Of a DNA stretch of 5,303 nucleotides, positions 3,760-5,303 are shown one piece after another. Under the pieces are notes generated by a model, which did not search any database, had not been told where the DNA came from, and saw nothing but the letters and a program-made list of their open reading frames with translations. Both the position numbers and the translations under genes were made by a program. The stretch spans positions 1-5,303 of the forward strand of contig JACQUR010000097.1 of the NCBI GenBank assembly GCA_016210245.1, given 5' to 3'. This DNA is from Chloroflexota bacterium (GTDB taxonomy: Bacteria > Chloroflexota > UBA6077 > JACQUR01). Positions within the stretch are counted from its first letter, which is position 1; each line of letters begins with the position of its first letter.

Positions 3760-4452
3760 GTGCATCTGGCTGAGGATGGGGCGTGGGTGACAGTGGCCGG
3801 ACCTAACCCCCCGGCCCCCTTCCCTGCGAGGGAAGGGGGAGCCGGCCAGGGACCGGAGGGGCACCCCTCCCCTGGTAGGGGAGGGGCCGGGGGAGAGGTC
3901 CGCCGCGGCGTCCACCTCAAGCTCTCCTACACCGGCGCCAACCCCCATCCCCGCCTGGAGGGCTTCACCCGCCGCGACACGGTGGTTTCCTACTTCATCG
4001 GCAACGACCCGAAGAAGTGGCGCCCGAACGTGCCCGTCTGGGGCGGGGTGCGCTACGTGGACCTCTTCCCAGGGGTGGACCTGGAGATCAGCAGCGAGGG
4101 CGGCCGCCTGGTCCAGCGCTTTGTGGTGCGCGACAGCATGGAGGCAGGAGCGCCGAGCCCCGCCGTGCTGCGAAGCGCTCAACTGCGAGTTGAAGGAGCT
4201 ACCCACCTCTCCCCGGTGGAAGACGGCCGGCTGGCCGTCGCCACCGAGGTGGGTGACCTGAAGCTCGACCTCGCCCAGGTGGTGACCGCCACTGGCTCCC
4301 CTCTCCCCGTGGGAGAGGGGCTGGGGGTGAGGTCGGTCCAGGCCGCCACCGTCACCCTTCCGTTCACCTCGACTCGCCCTGCCGCCGAGCGGGTGGCCGC
4401 TGGCGCCTCCGACCTGCTCTACGCCACCTTCCTGGGGGGGGGGCAGCAATGA
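3760..4452 (+). CDS. SBBP-protein N-terminal domain, uninterrupted middle piece of the broken gene
   Basis: This is the longest intact piece (230 residues from GTG 3760), not an independent gene: it begins mid-domain and has no ribosome binding site of its own. The block GVHLKLSYTGANPHPRLEGF through YFIGNDPKKW and VWGGVRYVDLFPGVDLE (bases 3910-4086) is the conserved N-terminal domain that precedes SBBP (beta-propeller) repeats in exported proteins of Chloroflexota and other phyla (possibly DUF7948, recalled). Its end, LLYATFLGG, is the first strand of an SBBP repeat. The reading frame then passes the G10 tract and stops at TGA 4450-4452. Two inserted palindromic DNA repeats (3803-3900 and 4295-4334) are translated in frame as low-complexity Pro/Gly peptide. 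Confidence 0.7.
   Translation: MHLAEDGAWVTVAGPNPPAPFPAREGGAGQGPEGHPSPGRGGAGGEVRRGVHLKLSYTGANPHPRLEGFTRRDTVVSYFIGNDPKKWRPNVPVWGGVRYVDLFPGVDLEISSEGGRLVQRFVVRDSMEAGAPSPAVLRSAQLRVEGATHLSPVEDGRLAVATEVGDLKLDLAQVVTATGSPLPVGEGLGVRSVQAATVTLPFTSTRPAAERVAAGASDLLYATFLGGGQQ
3803..3900. repeat. Palindromic interspersed repeat inside the surface-protein gene, copy 1 (double hairpin)
   Basis: Two perfect inverted repeats lie side by side: 3815-3825 with 3829-3839 (11-bp arms, GCG loop) and 3864-3873 with 3877-3886 (10-bp arms, GGT loop). The block ends GGGGGAGAGGTC (3889-3900). Its right half (3862-3900) resembles copy 2 at 4295-4334. From memory, repeats of the CCCTCTCCC...GGGAGAGGG...GGGTGAGG type are abundant in many bacterial genomes, mostly between genes. 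Here the block sits between VTVAG and RRGVHLKL and adds about 33 residues rich in Pro, Gly and Ala without breaking the frame. Confidence 0.8.
4295..4334. repeat. Palindromic interspersed repeat inside the surface-protein gene, copy 2
   Basis: Perfect 10-bp arms 4298-4307 and 4311-4320 enclose a CGT loop, and the block ends CTGGGGGTGAGGTC (4321-4334), close to the end of copy 1. It is translated in frame as GSPLPVGEGLGVRS. Read on the opposite strand it gives peptides of the LTPSPSPTGRG kind that often appear in spurious database proteins, which supports a widespread repeat. Confidence 0.8.
4434..4443 (+). repeat. Homopolymer of ten G at a reading-frame junction
   Basis: With ten G the upstream frame ends at TGA 4450-4452. 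With nine G, FLGG would continue directly into GSNDRGYGIAVDGAG and on through 4442-5303 without a stop. The tract therefore controls whether the SBBP, PPC and RCC1 parts are joined to the N-terminal domain. Confidence 0.85.
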
Positions 4453-5303
4453 CCGTGGCTATGGCATCGCCGTGGACGGGGCGGGCAGCGCCTACGTCAC
4501 GGGCGAGACTTGGTCCACCGACTTCCCGACCACCGTGGGCGCCTTCGACCCCACCTTCAACGGCGGCTCCCGGGATGCCTTCGTGGCCAGGCTGGCGACC
4601 CTGGGCAACGTGGTCGACCGGGAGCCAAACGACAGCCCGGACCAGGCATCGCCCCTTCCCATCGGGACGGCATCGCTGGGGTACTTCGGGGCGCCTGGCC
4701 GCGACCAGGACTGGTACAGGTTCACGCTGGTGCGGCCGGGTAGGCTGAGCGTCCGCCTGGCCCCACCTGCCGGCGGGGGTAACTGGGCCTCGGATCCGGG
4801 ACTCGGCCTGCGGGTGACCACCGCCTCGGGCAGCCCTGTGCTTGCGGAGAACTACACCACGGGCGGCACCACCGCTGCGGCCGAGGTGGCGGTGTCCATC
4901 GATGCGGCGGGCGACTATCACAGCGTCGCGCTGAAGAGCGACGGGAGCGTCTGGGCCTGGGGCGGGAACGACTATGGCCAGGTCGGCGATGGCACCACCA
5001 CCCCACGCCTCATCCCCGTCCAGGTCGGCGGGCTGGGTGGCGTGGTGGCGCTTGCGGCGGGCGACTCGCACAGCCTGGCGCTCAAGAGCGATGGCACCGT
5101 CCGGGCCTGGGGCTACAACTGGGCGGGCCAACTGGGCGACGGGACCACCACCCAGCGCCTCACCCCGGTCCGGGTGAGCGGCCTCAGCGGGGTGGCGGCC
5201 GTGGCCGCAGGCATATACCACGGCCTGGCCGTGAAGAACGATGGCACCGCCTGGGCCTGGGGCTACAACGCCTACGGCCAACTGGGCGACGACAGCACTA
5301 CGC
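4442..5303 (+). CDS. SBBP motif, PPC domain and RCC1 repeats: downstream piece, open at window end
   Basis: This frame is open for 287 codons and continues beyond the window. GSNDRGYGIAVDGAGSAYVTG (residues 1-21) plus the following RDAFVARL complete an SBBP repeat whose first strand lies before the G10 tract. REPNDSPDQ (60-68) and DQDWYRFTL (88-96) mark a bacterial pre-peptidase C-terminal (PPC) beta-sandwich domain. From residue 157 there are RCC1 repeats of 50 residues, recognised by HSVALKSDGSVWAWG, YGQVGDGTTTPR and their copies. Such combinations are expected outside the cell as binding or adhesion modules; no catalytic residues are seen. The first in-frame standard start is GTG 4472, inside the SBBP repeat and without a good ribosome binding site, so this is very probably the remainder of the upstream gene. 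Confidence 0.8.
4910..5302 (+). repeat. RCC1-type repeats (two full 150-bp units and a partial third)
   Basis: Units are 4910-5059, 5060-5209 and 5210-5302 (cut by the window end), each starting at a codon for Gly in GDY/GDS/GIY. Each has the core H-S/G-L/V-A-L/V-K-S/N-D-G-T/S followed by WG and GQ(L/V)GD. Unit length of 50 residues and this core are characteristic of RCC1/BLIP-II-like seven-bladed propellers. A full propeller would need about four more units downstream. Confidence 0.9.

Larger units (their letters stand above)
3444..5303 (+). pseudogene. Frameshifted exported SBBP/PPC/RCC1 repeat protein (runs off window end)
   Basis: The region encodes one recognisable surface or secreted protein spread over three reading frames. 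Piece A (3444 to about 3620) gives a signal peptide: basic TRAQRSGR (3513-3536), a hydrophobic core from LSLVALVG, and a likely cleavage site after GSPASA. Piece B (about 3623-3750) continues in the -1 frame with PAPTPVPSSPDRA and LFVENVGQFDSRARFQVRG, the start of the domain found before SBBP repeats. Piece C (3754-4452) continues with GTVHLAEDGAWVTV. Piece D (4442-5303) carries SBBP, PPC and RCC1 parts. The shifts sit at C7 (3616-3622), within 3743-3755, and at G10 (4434-4443); each is explained by a single-base change at or near a homopolymer. Piece A has no ATG, GTG or TTG before GTG 3555, which lies inside the hydrophobic core. True decay, phase variation and sequencing error all remain possible. 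Confidence 0.75.

Noticed and set aside
3511..4449. 312-residue minus-strand open frame opposite the surface protein
   Set aside because: It includes peptides such as PHPQPLSHGERG and SPGPSPTRGG that are typical translations of GC-rich palindromic or low-complexity DNA, and the + strand carries conserved domains.
4364..5281. 305-residue minus-strand open frame opposite the RCC1 repeats
   Set aside because: Its apparent internal repetition mirrors the RCC1 repeat on the + strand; the sequence has no known fold signature.

Overview
The window is GC-rich with strong GC preference at third codon positions, and every gene I accept lies on the + strand. The gene types point to Chloroflexota (a Thermomicrobia-, Caldilinea- or Thermoflexus-like bacterium) as the best guess. 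These types are adjacent panB and panC, an HNH nuclease with a helical partner, a CopG-type antitoxin, a large secreted SBBP/RCC1 protein, and several families of short palindromic or tandem DNA repeats. This placement rests on remembered family resemblance, not on a search.

Layout: (1) 1-1231 holds the 3' end of panB followed by a complete panC, two steps of pantothenate (vitamin B5/CoA precursor) synthesis. Between them sits an array of nine 7-bp units that writes the last residues of PanB, contains its stop codon and folds into a hairpin just before the panC ribosome binding site. (2) 1232-1387 is a non-coding block: three tandem 8-mers, a perfect 25-bp inverted repeat, then a good sigma-70-like promoter whose -10 box lies in the loop of an imperfect palindrome. 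(3) 1388-2508 is a two-gene unit, an XRE-like helix-turn-helix protein with a helical C-terminal domain and an HNH endonuclease, joined by a 4-base GTGA start/stop overlap. It looks like a self-regulated nuclease module and is the best candidate here for an uncharacterised system. (4) 2560-3021 encodes a MaoC-like hotdog dehydratase. (5) 3127-3426 encodes a CopG-type antitoxin with a perfect Shine-Dalgarno sequence but no toxin next to it. (6) From about 3444 to the window end runs a large exported protein: signal peptide, SBBP-type N-terminal domain, SBBP propeller motif, PPC domain and RCC1 repeats. It is split into four pieces by three frameshifts, at or near homopolymers. Two copies of a CCCCTCTCC-type palindromic repeat lie inside it and are translated in frame.

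The downstream part of gene 6 (4442-5303) is open without a stop to the end of the window, although it has no obvious start of its own. The shifts may be real decay, phase variation (the G10 tract at 4434-4443) or sequencing error; the sequence alone cannot decide. A recurring theme is repeats reshaping genes: the heptamer array alters the PanB tail and the palindromic elements add peptide to the surface protein.
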